A stretch of DNA of 64,000 nt from Dendrolimus kikuchii (lineage: Eukaryota; Arthropoda; Insecta; Lepidoptera; Lasiocampidae): positions 3,293,501 to 3,357,500 of the forward strand of contig CM034392.1 of NCBI GenBank assembly GCA_019925095.2, read 5' to 3'. The position numbers and the translations under genes are program-made. Shown in pieces: positions 1 through 14,200 of this stretch. Numbering within the stretch: the stretch's first letter is position 1; each line of letters begins with the position of its first letter. The notes under the pieces are model-generated. The model was not told where the DNA came from and ran no database searches. It was given only the letters and a program-made list of their open reading frames with translations.

Positions 1-97
1 GTTTATGATTGTAATGCCTATAAGCAAGTGGTACGGGAAAAATTGCGGTCGGGAAACATAGTCATTGTGAGACTTTTGTAGAACGTAGCCATTATAA
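1..97. mobile_element. MITE-A, right part (cut by window edge)
   Basis: GTGGTACGGGAAAAATTGCG and TTGTGAGACTTTTGTAGAACGT match the 3' half of MITE-A. Confidence 0.65.
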
Positions 98-99
98 AC

Positions 100-376
100 T
101 GATTTTTTTTTATGTATAAGGCTTGGCAACTAGGCCTTCAAGCCAGGCGCCGTTGTATTGTAGGCTACAATCGACGTCATTCAACGGAGTTCTTGTGAAA
201 ACTTGAAAGGCCACATTTGGCTATATAGTTCACATTTCTCGCAAAAACACATAATTACTGCTCAAAAACCATCAATATCCTACAACTATTGTTCATTTTA
301 GAGTAATTTTACACAATTTTAGAAATTAAAACAGCACAACACAACGTCTTCTTTCAGTTCCCGCCAAAAACTCTTA
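100..376 (+). repeat. Interspersed repeat R1
   Basis: It contains AAGGCTTGGCAACTAGGCCT, TCATTCAACGGAGTTCTTGT and TTTCAGTTCCCGCCAAAAAC. Other copies are at 9.4 and 35.1 kb. Class unknown. Confidence 0.75.
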
Positions 377-864
377 TAAACTGATTATTGCATAGGTATA
401 TAGATTATATGCATGTTCATGTTCTGTTATGTTGCCTGTGGAAGGTATTTTCATGAAACTCTTGACACTTAATAGATATATATTTAAAAATTGAACCATG
501 AAGAATTTTCGCTATGAAACAGGCGATACGTCAAACGTAATACTGGGTTTAGATATATAGGCGCACGGTATACTTTCGGTACCGCGAGTACAGAGTATTC
601 CGCACCACTGCTGCACCAACAAGTCAAAAAGCGGCCTTAGTATTCTTCTCCCGTTGCACGTTGTTTATTAAACTGATAATCATATACCATTTCTTTTTAG
701 CATTTATGAAATCACAATCAAAAATCTATTTAAGGCGGTGATATAGTAAATAATAAAAAATGGCACTAAGCCGTTCTTTTCAGTCTTTAAGAGGATCCCG
801 GATATTACAACAATGGAGATCGCTAGTAAGACATTTCAATATTTTCGTAGCTTTTTGAGACAGT

Positions 865-1171
865 CTTTTTTTTCTGCTCGAGTTCAGCAGACAGACAGAC
901 GGCCCACTGATGAAAAGCGGTTACCATCACCTATGGACGTTTATAGCACCAAAAATGCTAACAATGTGCCGGTGTCTAAAGGGAGACTGGCACCAAGTCG
1001 CTAGTGCCAGAACACAACTCAAAGTTGTTACGGCGGCATATACTTCAGAACAGGGGTGGTAGCCATCCACACGGGCACATACCTTACCAACTGGCTGTGG
1101 GTTGTCTTGTCGCCTCTTACTGACAGGCCGCCCGGCCGCAGGGAATTGTATTCTTTCTCCGTTCCTGCACA
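865..1171 (-). mobile_element. SINE-1 copy (LINE-tailed SINE), diverged
   Basis: About 300 bp, T-run at the left, so its 3' poly-A end points left. It carries the family blocks CAGCAGACAGACAGACGGCC, GGGGTGGTAGCCATCCA and GGAATTGTATTCTTTCTCC. Confidence 0.75.
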
Positions 1172-1175
1172 GATA

Positions 1176-1232
1176 GTGTTAGTCATCATCATCATTCGAG
1201 CATTAAATCCCGGTTGCGTTCGGAGCATTCAC
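1176..1232 (-). repeat. Short repeat ending in (ATC)n
   Basis: GAGCATTAAATCCCGGTTGC next to an ATCATCATC run. Inverted relatives occur at 19240-19300 (CGCAACCGGGATTTAACGCT) and 58600-58670. Possibly a retroposon 3' end. Confidence 0.5.
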
Positions 1233-1741
1233 TCCGATGCCCAGTATGCGCTTTCCTATTTTTTCTTCAACCACGTCGCGAAGTCTTCGGAATCTCTAAT
1301 TGTAAGACCATTGGTACGCAGCCATCCTTCACAACGTCAAGCCAGCATTTCTTGAGCTTCGCCATCGACTGAGACCTGACGGATGCGGCATAGCTACTTA
1401 TATATATTTGTTCCACACGTAATTAGCCGATCTCTGTAAAACGTGGCCGTACCCGAGTAAGCGACCCTCGCAGTTTGTCAGCTATGAAACGGTGGCACGG
1501 ACATGAATTCTGCTGCGGATATGGGAGTATACCTAACCCGGATAGAGTTTTAGTCGTTAAATAATAAACGCATGTGTAGACGACACGGCACCGTGGACTC
1601 GACGTGGTGCGAGCGCGCCGTCGCCATACTTAAGACCGTCGAACGGGGTCAATGATAGGGCGACGGTATTTGGGTTAGACATAAATAAATATATCCCCAA
1701 ACTAATAAAGTTATATACGACGGAAACTCAGAGCGGATTTT

Positions 1742-1850
1742 ACACATCAAGACCAGAGTAAATAAGAGAAAGTTCTTCTACGAAATTTAACCCGCTAGTA
1801 ATCAAACCCGGGACCCCTGCATTCCAGTGAACTTGGCGGAATAACGCTTA
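1742..1850 (-). mobile_element. tRNA-derived SINE fragment (family T1-like)
   Basis: AGACCAGAGTAAATAAG and TAATCAAACCCGGGACC match the inverted T1 pattern, degraded. Confidence 0.5.
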
Positions 1851-1851
1851 G

Positions 1852-2117
1852 ACTTGGACGTAGTTACTTAAAAAGGATCCAACCGACAAAATGTTACTTT
1901 TGAATTATTAAAGATTAAAGTTTGAGCTGTATTTCCGCATTGATGCAGTTAAACTTATTTGTATAAAAAATGATACATTTACGCTTATATTTTCCTAAGA
2001 TCCCATAGACACAAACAAGTACATCAATGCGGAAATACAGCTAAAACTTTAATCTTTAATAATTCAAAAGTAACATTTTGTGGGCTGGATCCTTTTTGCG
2101 TAACTACGTCCACTTTT
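1852..2117. repeat. Foldback element (about 95-bp inverted arms)
   Basis: The arm near 1861-1945 (GGATCC..., AAAATGTTACTTTTGAATTA, CTGTATTTCCGCATTGATG) recurs inverted at 2026-2117 with a spacer of about 80 bp. It ends about 60 bp before OGDH-like exon 1. Confidence 0.85.
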
Positions 2118-2175
2118 AAACCGCAGAAACGCGTCTAAGTGTAGTTCTTTGAAACATAATCTTTTGTACTTGCAG

Positions 2176-2298
2176 TGCGTTTTAAAATTCAAAAGAGATT
2201 ACTCATCAAAAGCCGAATCGTTTCTGAGTGGTTCCAATGCGAATTTTCTAGAAGCTCAATATCTCGACTGGGCGAAGTCTAAGGGGACCATTGACCCC
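2176..2298 (+). CDS. Ogdh: OGDH-like exon 1 seen (FLSG region)
   Basis: The acceptor is TTGCAG and the donor GTAAGT, phase 0 to 0, 41 codons. It encodes [20 protein letters not shown], matching the end of the transit peptide and the conserved FLSG start of mature OGDH. The start codon must lie in an exon further 5', which I could not identify in the first 2175 bases. Confidence 0.88.
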
Positions 2299-5200
2299 GT
2301 AAGTCGTTGAACTACTAGGTTGATAGATAACTGGTTATTGTACACCATTACACTTCAAGGCTTCAAGGTATTGTAGAAAATAGTTATTGTTTGCTTTTTA
2401 GTAACTCTTGATATATAACAAACAAATTGATATGAAACTATCCTGAATCTAACACAAAGAGAATAATCAAAAGCGGTTCAGAAACAAAAAAAAGTTTGGA
2501 TGAAAAACCGCAATAACCAGACATTTTCTGTCATTACTGAATCCAGCGCAAAAAGAATTATGAAAACCGGTACAGAAATAAAATAACAATTTTTTTTATT
2601 TTTTTTTATTCCAGGAGATCAGCAGACAGGCAGACGGCCCACTTGATGGAAAGCGGTTACCATCGCCTATGGACATTTGCAACACCAAAGGTGCTACAAA
2701 TGTGCTGCTACTCTCTTAAGGGAGACTGGAACCTGGTTACTAATGCCGGAACACAACTCAAGGTTGTTATGGCGACATACTCTAGACCAGGGGTGGTAGC
2801 CATCCAGTCGGGCAAATGCCCTACCACCTGGCAATAATATTTACAGAACGAATTCCTTCCTTTTCCTCTTTTTTAATTTGGTTTTTGTATATTCTTAACA
2901 GACTTGGGATGGTTTTTACGAGAGCCTCAATGGTCCATCTCTAAGCATCGAGGAGTTTGAAGATGACTTTAATCCAACAACAGACAGTGAGTTCAAAACA
3001 CTATTTATCCATTCTATAGAGTAAAAACTAACTATATTTATAAGTACCATTATCATGGACAAGGAGAATACATAAATAAAAGATCCCAGACCGTAGTAAA
3101 TAATGGAAAGTTGGTTCACGAAATCAGTTATGACAAGAATCAAACCCGGGACCTTCCATCGGTGAACTAGGCGAGGTAAAAGTCAATAAAGAAATACTGG
3201 TAAGATTTGTTGATATTATTGTAAAATTTCAGAACCTAAAGGAAAAGAGGATGCCAACGATGAAGAAGCTATGAAGGAAAAAATTAAATTGCATTTAGCC
3301 GTACAAAATTTGATAAGAAGCTACCAGGTAAATTTTAATGGCGTTCAAGTCACGAACATGTCAGGGTGTAGATAAGGACGAGGATAAGGATTTATCTCTA
3401 CAATGCTCTCACATATTACTCGGGCTACGTTCCATTAGCGACTCACAACGACCACGTCCACGACCTCGATTTATCCCGTTCCACTTGCTTGCCCGCGTTA
3501 CAATCGTAAACCCAAGTGGAACGGCTATTCGACCCGCCTATTGACATGGGTCATTGTGAGCGTTGTGTGATCGAAAATGATGACGTCATTAGTGACGTTT
3601 TCGCCACGACTACAACGACCGCGGTCGCCTTGTGGAACGGCTTACTGAGTATTTTGGGCGTTGTGAGCTACAAATAAAACGCCCTATCGATAGACATTGC
3701 AGGATACGCAGTTCATTCTTAAGATGTTATCATTACAATGTGCCATTCTATCTTTAAATCGCCGGGCCAGCGAACCACTACGAGTATTTACTTCTGCCCT
3801 CGGCAGTGGTTTATCGACTGACAACATGATTACTTTCATCCTTATGTGAAAATCAATGAATTATCGAAACTACCTCCGTATACAATATAGATATTGTTAC
3901 GACCTAGGTGACGACAAAGACAAATTCACACCTGCAGCCCCGTAGAAACACTTTTATTACCTTTTCGGCATTTGGACTTCTTTTGTTTACCTTGTGTTTA
4001 AAATTTGTGATTAAAAAAAAACAGTCCATTGTGTATTATAATCTTTTAGGGCCTATTGTGATCACTTCCAGGTGCTTCGGATTTAAAAGTATAAACTGAT
4101 TCTAAGAAATTCGGTCCACGCGGTCGGGCAGACATATTGCATCTGTGCAGTATAAAGCAATGCCCCAATGGAGAGATCGGCAGACGAGCGATAACCACAA
4201 GCGAAGCAAGACTTGTGTCGGTAATTCGGTATCTATATAGTGACGGACTTTGCGCGTGTATTTGAATTACGATCTTCTGCATTACGTTTAAACTTATTGC
4301 GTTCGGTTATATTTGTTCCTGTGTTATACGTGTTTGTATAGTTCTAATATTTATTTATAATAAATCCAACGGCATTTTTAATTCGAGTCTCGCACTCGTA
4401 ACAATATGAATTGCAATTGTCAGCTGCAAGTGAAATTGTAATTATAAGGTATAGAAGTGCTTCTACTCTGGCCATAAAATCTATACGAAATAAATATCCT
4501 GGCACTACTATTAGATTTAGGTAAGTCTCTAACATGTTTAATAATTCGGTTTATAATATGTTTCAGCGCTGCCCTTACGCATGAATAACAAATTAATGCG
4601 TCAAATTAATAAAATGACCCATAATCATGCAAATCAATGTTATGCAGATCAACAAAGTGTTACATACTTGATATTTAATTAAAACTCTTGATTTCTCTGA
4701 AACCTCTAAATTCCTCAAATTGCATTAACAGATCTAAGAAAATGGTAGATCTTGTAGTGAATCACTTACAAGCCAATAGATGGCGCTGTGCAATAATTTA
4801 AAATGCAAACCATTCCCGACACGTGCAAAATATATATACTTTCCAACAATAATAGTGGGGCCACAGGATAGACTAGGCGTGTTGCTGGGAAGTTTCTTTC
4901 GCCGTTTCTTCTCTCCCAGCCATAACACGTTGCGAAACGGCAGTAAGATAGCGTAGGCCACCGCAAACCACCGATCCCGGCCCGCCGTGATCCTTCCCTT
5001 CGGGCTTTATATTACCCGTCGCCCGTTCTCAATTAGTATTTTGTGTCGCCCTGTGGTGGGCATCATTAAATTCATTCCCCATTCATGGCAACAGTCCAGC
5101 CGAGGTAAAACTCCTTAGGGAGCTCCCTCGAGCAAGTTGCCCCCCCGGGCTCGAGCGCCTTCGCTTCGCGAAGGCACTCGCCCCAAAGACCCCGGTAAAG

Positions 5201-8200
5201 TTGTAAGGTCTTCGGACCAACAACATAAAGTCAAGTCCAATAAAAAAAAAAATAGTGGGGCCTAGGCCTGCGAGGCAAGACATAGCCTCGGCAGAAGATC
5301 TTCCCTTCGAGACGGAGGAGCATTCCATTTCGCTCCTCCAGTCCGCCCTTAGGGTCATCCCGGTCATCTCTTAAATCCTAATTGTCAAGGTAGCCCAGGT
5401 ATAGTTCGGAAGAATGCTGGCTCCTGAACCTGCGCAGTGAGCGTTTTATCGATCAAATTGGTGGTATGAAGGGGGCGAGACGGGGTGATACGACTGTACA
5501 TCTGCGCAGACACATCCCCTCCCCTACCGCTCAGCGTTCTTTTTACGTGGCGGGACCTGTACTCGTTCTTCATGCCCCTTCTTTTATTCGAAATTTAATT
5601 TCATAGGCAAGAGGTCACCTTTTAGCGAAAACAGACCCCCTTGGCTTGTCTTTAGCGGCACGATTCGTGAGTAAAGCCACCCACGAGACTAAGGGGCTAG
5701 AATGTGAAGTTGTTTCCCGGGAACTGGGTACCACTTTGTGTAAGTATAAATTATTATGGAAACTTATTATTGTTTTTTTTATTATTATTAACATCTCTAC
5801 GGACTCGAGTTCCGTACCCTTTTTTACAACTTAATTTCTATGAAAGATTTTAGAGTCCATACACGCTTATTGTTTATTTTTGTTACTGTGTGAGACATTA
5901 ATTTAGTGATTTTTATGTTGTGGTGTACCTTAAGAATAACTTATTATATTAATTTATTCTAATTTTAATACTGAACTTATACTAATGTAGAGTGTATCTG
6001 TTACATGTTGGTGTTGTGAGGAAGTGCATGTGCAGTGTTGGCCTTATATCTATACTATTATATGTCCTATCTAGTGGCATGTGTGTTGTTTTTTTTTTTC
6101 TTTTCTGTGCCTGGGTTATTAATTTTTAGGCTCTTTGTGTGTCTTTGTTTGTTTTCGAAGTGTGCGTGTACGTATTATTGGTTATACCACCACTTCTAAA
6201 GTAATTTTAATAATGGTAGCTTTCAGTCAATCGTAGTCCACTATTTGCAGTCAGGCCACGAAACACGATTAGGTCAATGGTAACCGTCTAACACCGATAT
6301 TCTGTAAGAGCGTTGTACACACCGATCGGGCCGGTCCAGCGAACTGGAATTAGAATAATGTCTCCAGCATGGCTCTACCACGTAGAGAAAGCCAAAAGCA
6401 AAAAGTCCCCAAAAATGCATACAGTCCACAATAATTAGTACAGCTACTTTAATAGTTTTTGTAATCTATGAAGGCGAGCGGATTTTACTCGTGGTTGACC
6501 GTGTACATGCACATTGGGATAGTGTGCGTGTCTGACAGAACGATCACAGCCGCTTTTGCTGACACAGATACGTGTTTATCGTTGTCATGAACTGCAAGAA
6601 ATAAATATAGCAAATTAACCAAGGGCGTAGATACCGTCTCAATGATACGGGGTCCCTAGGTTACAGGGGCCCCGAAAGTGTGTAAGCAAATGATCCCAAA
6701 TTGTTACCCACAATCTTTTATAGATTAATAACATTTTTGAGAATAACTGCTGCGCCAACAGGAACGGCTATCAGACTTCTCATTATTGGCGATAGAGGCA
6801 GAAAATCTAGAACAACTGAAATCGTCTTCAGCTATGGATGATTTCATAAATAAGCTTAAAAAGAAAAAAGGCGAGAAAAGTTATCTTCGATTTAAATTGT
6901 TTATCTAACTTAGCTCCTAGGAGTATTAAGTATTATAAGTAATAAACTTATAATCAATATATAATTATTTTAATTCAATTCGAGCATTTTTTGTTTCTTT
7001 TAAAAAAAATTTTTTTTTTTTTTGGGCCCCCCAACACATTTTGGTACAGGGCCCATCTAAGGCAAGCTACGCCACTGAAATTAACCACAATATTGCAATG
7101 TACTAAATTATGCCCATGTCATTTTTATATCACACTTGTCCTAAAATACGAGTGCTACAATTTTAATGAATTATCATACTTAAGGAACTCTGTAACAGAA
7201 GGAGTTGTATTTCTAGGTGAGAAACATATGGACATGGTGTTCGAACTGCCCGAAAGAACATTCATTGGTGGGAATGAACATGAGTTGCCTTTGAGGTAAG
7301 CACAATAGAAGTACTTATATTCTTCTGCAAGTCGCAATTTATTCAAACCCAGGGCTATATAAAGCCCACTTGCAGCCAACGCATTACTGAGAGCACTAAA
7401 TTTAATATCGAGTGGACATTAGACACATCGTGATGGCTAAAATCATTTTGTTGAAGAATATAATTCTATTGTTCTAGGGAAATTATCGCTAGGTTGGAAA
7501 ATTCATATTGCCGGTCCATCGGTGCAGAATTCATGCATGTGTTCGATCTTGACGCGATTCAGTACATAAGAGAGAAGATGGAGGCACCTGGTGCATTTGA
7601 TAAAACGGTTGAAGAGAAACGGACTATCATGAGGAGGCTTACAAAGGCTGTCTTGTAAGTAGTTTTTGCTTTTATTTCTTTGGCACACAAGGTACATATA
7701 TGTTTACAAGCGCCACATAGTATGTTATGTAAATATTTCTAATATCAAATTCCGATAACAAAGGTCGCGTTCCTACAATAGCTCACAACGCCCAAAATGC
7801 TCCGTCAACCGTTCCACATGGCGACCACGGTCGTTATGGTCGTGGCGAAAACGACACTAATGACGTCATAATTTTCGATCACACAGCGCTCACAACGACC
7901 CATGTCGAGGTGGGTCAAAGTGGACGTTGACCATTAATTCCTTCCATCTCTTGACATTGAAAAAGGCGCGATTTTCAAATCAACCAATGGCATTTGTGTA
8001 TTTCGTCGTTTATGACATCAACGGCCCATAATCCATTCCACTAGAGTTTACAATTATAACGTCTGTAAGTAAGTGGAACGGGAAAAATCACTATCGTGAA
8101 CGTGGTCGTTGTGAGTCACTTCTGGAACGTAACCAATGATAATCGTGGATACTTTTGGTCCAGATAAGTGTGATTGTTCCGGTGGGATACGAACTTAAGT

Positions 8201-11200
8201 TTACTCCGGTTCCTACGTCTTATTACCAACTCCTTTGTAAAATCCGTTCAGTTGCCCTACTACTACCTCAACTATAATCCAAAGATAAAATAAAATAATG
8301 GAATGGAATAAGGGAATAAGAACAGTTTAGACGTGATTTAGACTATTTAATAACTGATCTAAGAAGATATAGAAAGCTGGCTTAAATGATTAAAAATATA
8401 ATTACGAGAATATTTAGCCTCTTTGTTTTAATAAAGTATTATCTTGAAAATTTAAATTTTAGATTAGTTTTTTAATTATAAAAATCATTTCGAAAAATTT
8501 ATTTTTTCATAATTAAAAAACTCTTCTAAAATTTCAATTTTCAAGATGACATATTGAAGCTAGGAGGCGATATGAAAATAGGTTTAATATTATTTATGTT
8601 TTTTAAACACTTTCATAGTTTAGAGAAATATTTCGCAACAAAATGGCCGGCGGAGAAGAGATTCGGTCTTGAAGGTGGCGAGAGCATGATTGTGATGCTG
8701 GAAGAAATCGTCGACACGAGCACCAAGTTTGGAGTGGAGTCTATAGTAATGGCCATGCAGCACAGAGGTATGGCGTAACAAATTAATACCATAGCAGACT
8801 TGGAAAAATAATTTATTTGTTTGTGTTTATCAGGTCGCCTGAATATGTTGGTGAACGTTTGTCGTAAACAGTTGACGGATATTTTTGCACAATTCAAACC
8901 CATGGAGCCTAAAGAGCCTGTAAGTATCCATGCATGTGAAAATATATTTTGAATATGTGGGTGATTCTTTTACTATTCTTGATTATAGACCAAATCGAAT
9001 AACGCGGATGTAGCTATTTGACGGGCCCTAACACGTTATGAATAATCATGTGTAACGACACTAGCTAAGTAGATGAGATATGGTGCCATACCTACGACTG
9101 TACGAACAACTAAACGACTACTAATTATTAAAGTAATCAAGGACAGAGTAATCACGCAAAACCTTTATCGTGCTTACAGAGTTCAGCAAACAACATATCA
9201 TTGTTGGCGTCAGTGCAGGACCTTGAAACTACATTTGTTGGTGAAATTACTTTTTTTGTCATAAAATAAAATTGACAAAAAATTTAGTTATAAGGTGCTG
9301 TACTAATGCCGACAATATCATATACACAAGTTCCTAACAACAATCATAGTAGGCCTGTCAATGTTTTTTTATGTTTAAGGCTTGGCAACGAGGCCTTTAA
9401 AGCCAGGCGCCGTTGTAATGTAGGCTACAATCGACGTCATTCAACGGAGTTCTTGTGAAAACTCGAAAGGCCATATTTGGCTACATAGTTCACATTTCTC
9501 GCAAAAACACATAATTACTACTCAAAAACTATCAATATCCTACAACTATTGTTCGTTTTAGAGTAATTTTATACATTTTTAGAAAATATAACTGCACAGC
9601 ACAACATCTCCTTTCAGTTCCGGCAAAAACTCCTAGGCCTATCAATTAAACCACTTCTCCTAAGGGAAGTCCTTTCTTTCCTTTGCCGCATTCATTCATT
9701 CAGTCAATTCATTTGACGGCCTCCGTGGTTGAGTAGGCTAAGCCTTTGATGGCTTACTTCGCTGCAACGCAGAAGCTCCGGGTTCGATTCCTGGTATGGT
9801 AAATTTCGGAAAACGAATTTTCTGCATTATTTACTATGGTCTGGGTGTCTGGGATCGGCCTCAGAGTAGTCCGTTGTATATTACCCATAACACAAGCTTA
9901 ACTTTCCTATTTTGGGGATATACAATATGTGTATTGATCTGCCGATTTATTAATCTCGCTACTTCACTTATTTCTTGGCCCTTACTGTCTTCTCAGATGT
10001 CAAGTCCAGTTTACTTTACCCATCAACTCATTCTTTGATCTAGGGCTCTGGTGATATAAAGTACCATCTGGGTACGTATATCCATCGGTACATTCGGCGC
10101 ACGAACAAGTACATAAAGGTGTCGATGAGTGCCAACCCCTCACATTTGGAGGTGGTAAGCCCCGTGGTGGCCGGTAAGACGAAGGCCGAACAGTATTTTA
10201 AAGCAGATAATAAAGGAGACAAGGTTAATATAAATTAATGTTATACATAGGTTTCGTTTTCCTTGTAACAGAGTATCTAGTACACTATTTATTGGCAATT
10301 GGAGCTTTGTACGTGACATTAAGTCGAGGTAATAGTATAAAATGTTCAACCCCATAATCATGATAATTGAGTAATTCTCAAAGCCAATCCAGAGTCATTG
10401 TTTAGGCAATTATTTCGATTGGTTCATTCGTTTGAATATATGATCGGAATGAAATCAGTCACGCTGACATCTTCCGATCTGTGCCCTTCTAAGAAGGCTC
10501 ATTGGCCAACACGCTACCGCCCCGACACAATAATAAGTCGAATATCGTCTACAAGATCGCGCGCGCGCGACCGACCCGCTCCGCAGCCACTTGTGCTAAT
10601 TTTTAATATTTAACCGCCATATTTGTGTGTGACAAAAAAGTCATTAATACTACTGTGTGCAACCAATTGATCCTCGACGACCGCTGCAGACGTCTCCAGG
10701 CTTGCCGAATTGGGAGAAGTGCAGTTTCGAGAGGTTAAAGTTTAGTGGCTTGATTTTTCTTCCCATATGATCAATCGGATGCAACGATTGATTTGATTGT
10801 CCTGCCGTTCACTGTTCTTGAGTTATATTATATAGTAGGGCAATTATTATACAACCACCGCTACGTGGTGTGCATTAAGGGAGGTAGGGAAGGACCTCAA
10901 AATTTACCCTTGGCATCACCAGTCATAGACATCTAATTTAATTTACTTCGATGTTTAGTGCCGTCGTATAAATCTTTACATTAATTCGAGTGATAGAAAC
11001 TAGGGTCAAATCTAATTTTGATGCGTAAGAAATTCTCGAAAAAAAGTTATGAAATTTGAAAATTTAAGTTTTCTTTTTTTTTCTTTCAAAATAGGATGGC
11101 CTTTTTTTTAGATCAACCCATGAATTAATAACTTTAATAACCTAATTTGATATTTAAATTGATACGCATGATGAAAGTCATTATTTACATCTCACATTAA

Positions 11201-14200
11201 ATCCAGGTCATGGCAATAATAATGCACGGAGACGCGGCCTTCGCTGGACAGGGTGTGGTGTATGAGACGATGCATTTGGGAAGCTTACCCGCCTTTACCA
11301 CCCACGGCTCGATCCATATCGTGTGCAATAACCAAATTGGCTACACCACCGATCCTAGATTTGCAAGAAGCTCGCCTTATTGCTCAGGTGTGTGGTATTA
11401 GGGTGAAAGGAACGAAACTTTTCTCCACCGTCCTCATTGCACGATTTTTCTCCTGCCTATTATAAAAAGTTTATTAATCGATCATATTATCAACACAATC
11501 ATTTTCATCATTAACAAGACTATTCCAGTCATTAATTACTATTGTCATAAATTTTGTAATTATTCCTTCGAGTATACTATTTTTGTCATCATTATTAACA
11601 ATGATGTTTATTACAAGACATAATAGAGCAGCGGCTAGACGCAGACGAGTCATCACAATGAGGTTGATTATGTTCTCATTGAGGGTAAAACCCGTCTAAA
11701 CGCTTAGGCAGATTACTGATACTGTTAACAATAAATGCGTTATAAATATCGTGAGAAGACTTACCGAGATTATTAATTAAATCCTATGATGCTGCTAAGC
11801 TAAATTGGGATCTGGATTGTAGAAGTAGGGCGAATATTGTAGTGAAGAACCGCTAGTAAAAAATTCATGACTCATATTATTCTTCTATATGGACTTCAAT
11901 AAGCTACGTAAACGATTTTGTGTGAAAAAGCGTTTAATGTACAAGCACAAGAGCGGTCATACACTAGAATTAGGTATAATACTTTGTACATAATCTTGAA
12001 GTAGTAGAGGCCTTACTAACTCTGAAGTATATAAAGTAGCAATAATTGTCATAGACGTTGCAAAATGCGTCAACGCGCCCGTTTTCCACGTCAATGGCGA
12101 TGATGCTGAAGCTGTGGCCCATGTTGCTAGAATGGCAATCGAATATAGATGCATGTTCAAAAAAGACGTTGTGCTGGATTTGGTATGCTACAGACGCTTC
12201 GGTCACAGCGAGGAAGACGAACCAATGTTCACGCAGCCTTTTATGTATAAAAAAATCAAGACTATGAAAACGGGTAAGATACTATTATTTCTATGACATT
12301 GGTTTACTTGCTGCGTTACTTGAAAACACAGGCTCAAGCGAGAGTTAAGTATTTTGAAAAAGAACGCTGGAGTTACAATATTTCTAATTGTTAGTAGATG
12401 TACCTGCGTTATAACATTAACTGATGCGAATAACTAAAAATTTACCAAATAATAACAGTGTTACATGAATTATTATTTCATTTCCATGCAAGAGCATGCA
12501 CCGGACATACAAATAGATAGATCTCTGAACCTACACCGGAAATTTTGCAATATATTCAAGATAAAGTTGCACTTCATTTATCTAATTTGTGTTAAATGTT
12601 AATGACAATCTAAATGTTACGTAATTGGGTATTTTAACAATTTTTTAATTAATGGAAGGATCATAAATAAGATATACAACAAACTATTTTTTTTTGTCTA
12701 CAATTAAAAAGTTGTATTAACTAAAAATAATTTTTTTGAACCCGAAGTATACGAGGACGACAAACACGTCGAGTACGCGTGTGACGTCCGTATGATAATT
12801 TTTCTATAAGACAAATTATAATAATACATACATACATAACTTCACGCCAGTTCCCTTGCGAGGTTGGCACGAACAACAGAGCGCCATTCAGGCTTATTCT
12901 TACACACCTCACTTGCTTCTTTGACATTCATAGCTCTTGTCATGCACGCTCGTCTGTTCTTAAGGCTCCTGACAACACCTTCTGCTAGTACACGATCAAT
13001 TTGATCATGGAAGGTGTGTCGTGGCCTTCCACGACTTCGACGAAATTATAATAATATTTAAATAATCATAACAGACGTAGGACATAAAACAATATTTGTT
13101 AGTTTGATTTGAACGTAAATTACGCGGCTGGGTAGGAAAGCTTTGATGGTATATGAGACCCCTCTATCATTTAAGGACTACCTTCGCATTGCTAGTTCGA
13201 TCTTTACCAAATTTTCTAACACACTAAAGTAATATTTATCAATGAATTTCAAACGGCAGTGGACCAAATATACAGTGAAACTTTAAAAAATGAAGGCACA
13301 GTGACCGACGCAGACATCCAAGGTTGGCAGAAAGAATATATGGACACTCTGAACAAGCACTTCGAACTGGCCAAGAAGGTGACGAAGCTCAGCATCATGG
13401 ATTGGATTGATTCACCATGGACCGGGTTCTTTGAGGCCAAAGATCCCAAAAAGGTGTAGTGTGCGATTTTAGACCGCTTTCATTATACATTTAACATATA
13501 TTTTTTTATCCAAACTCTATGTATGATATTTATTTATTCCTTTTTTACGGCCTTGGGCATTAACTCATGATAAAGAAATTTATACTTTCGATATGGGGCC
13601 AAAAATATATTTTATCACAAGAAAAATATACTTGCATCCCACTGGATGAAGAGAATAAAGTTTAATCAGGTATAATTTTGGGTCTGGTGTTTCTTCTAAA
13701 ATATAGATCTACGAGTATTAATTCTATAAAGTGGTAGTTTTGGTGGAATATATAATGTAGGATGTATTAGGTACTTACAACACTTTTAGGATAATTGATT
13801 TTATAGAATTTCTTTCCTATAGGTTGAAGAAACTGGCATAAGCCAAAGGACTATTAATACAATTTCGTCTCATTTCTGCAAACCACCGGAAGAATGGGCC
13901 TTCGAAGTACACAAAGGAATCAACAGGATACTAGCTACTAGGGAGCAAATGGTAAATTAGAGTTTTATTTTAAAGTATTCCAAGTTCAAGATTTTTAAGT
14001 AACAAAACATACAAGAGAGTAACTTCTAGGACAGTCATTTAAAGAAGATTTGGTGAAGTGGTCCTTCATCTAACTTAATTACAGAATAGCCATGAATTCC
14101 AATTCTTTTTCTCAACAAGTGACAAAATCATTTTTATTTTTATTGCAGGAGATCAGCAGACAGGCAAATGGCCCACTTGATGGAAAGCGGTTACCATCGC

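Noticed and set aside
9740..9800. Possible tRNA gene (B box GGTTCGATTCC)
   Set aside because: The same head is followed by the same non-tRNA body in several copies, so these are tRNA-derived SINEs; no cloverleaf could be drawn.
13441..13459. TAG in frame at the end of the 13.26 kb frame as an OGDH-like stop
   Set aside because: It lies in the intron just after the GT donor at 13454; the next exon continues the OGDH protein.
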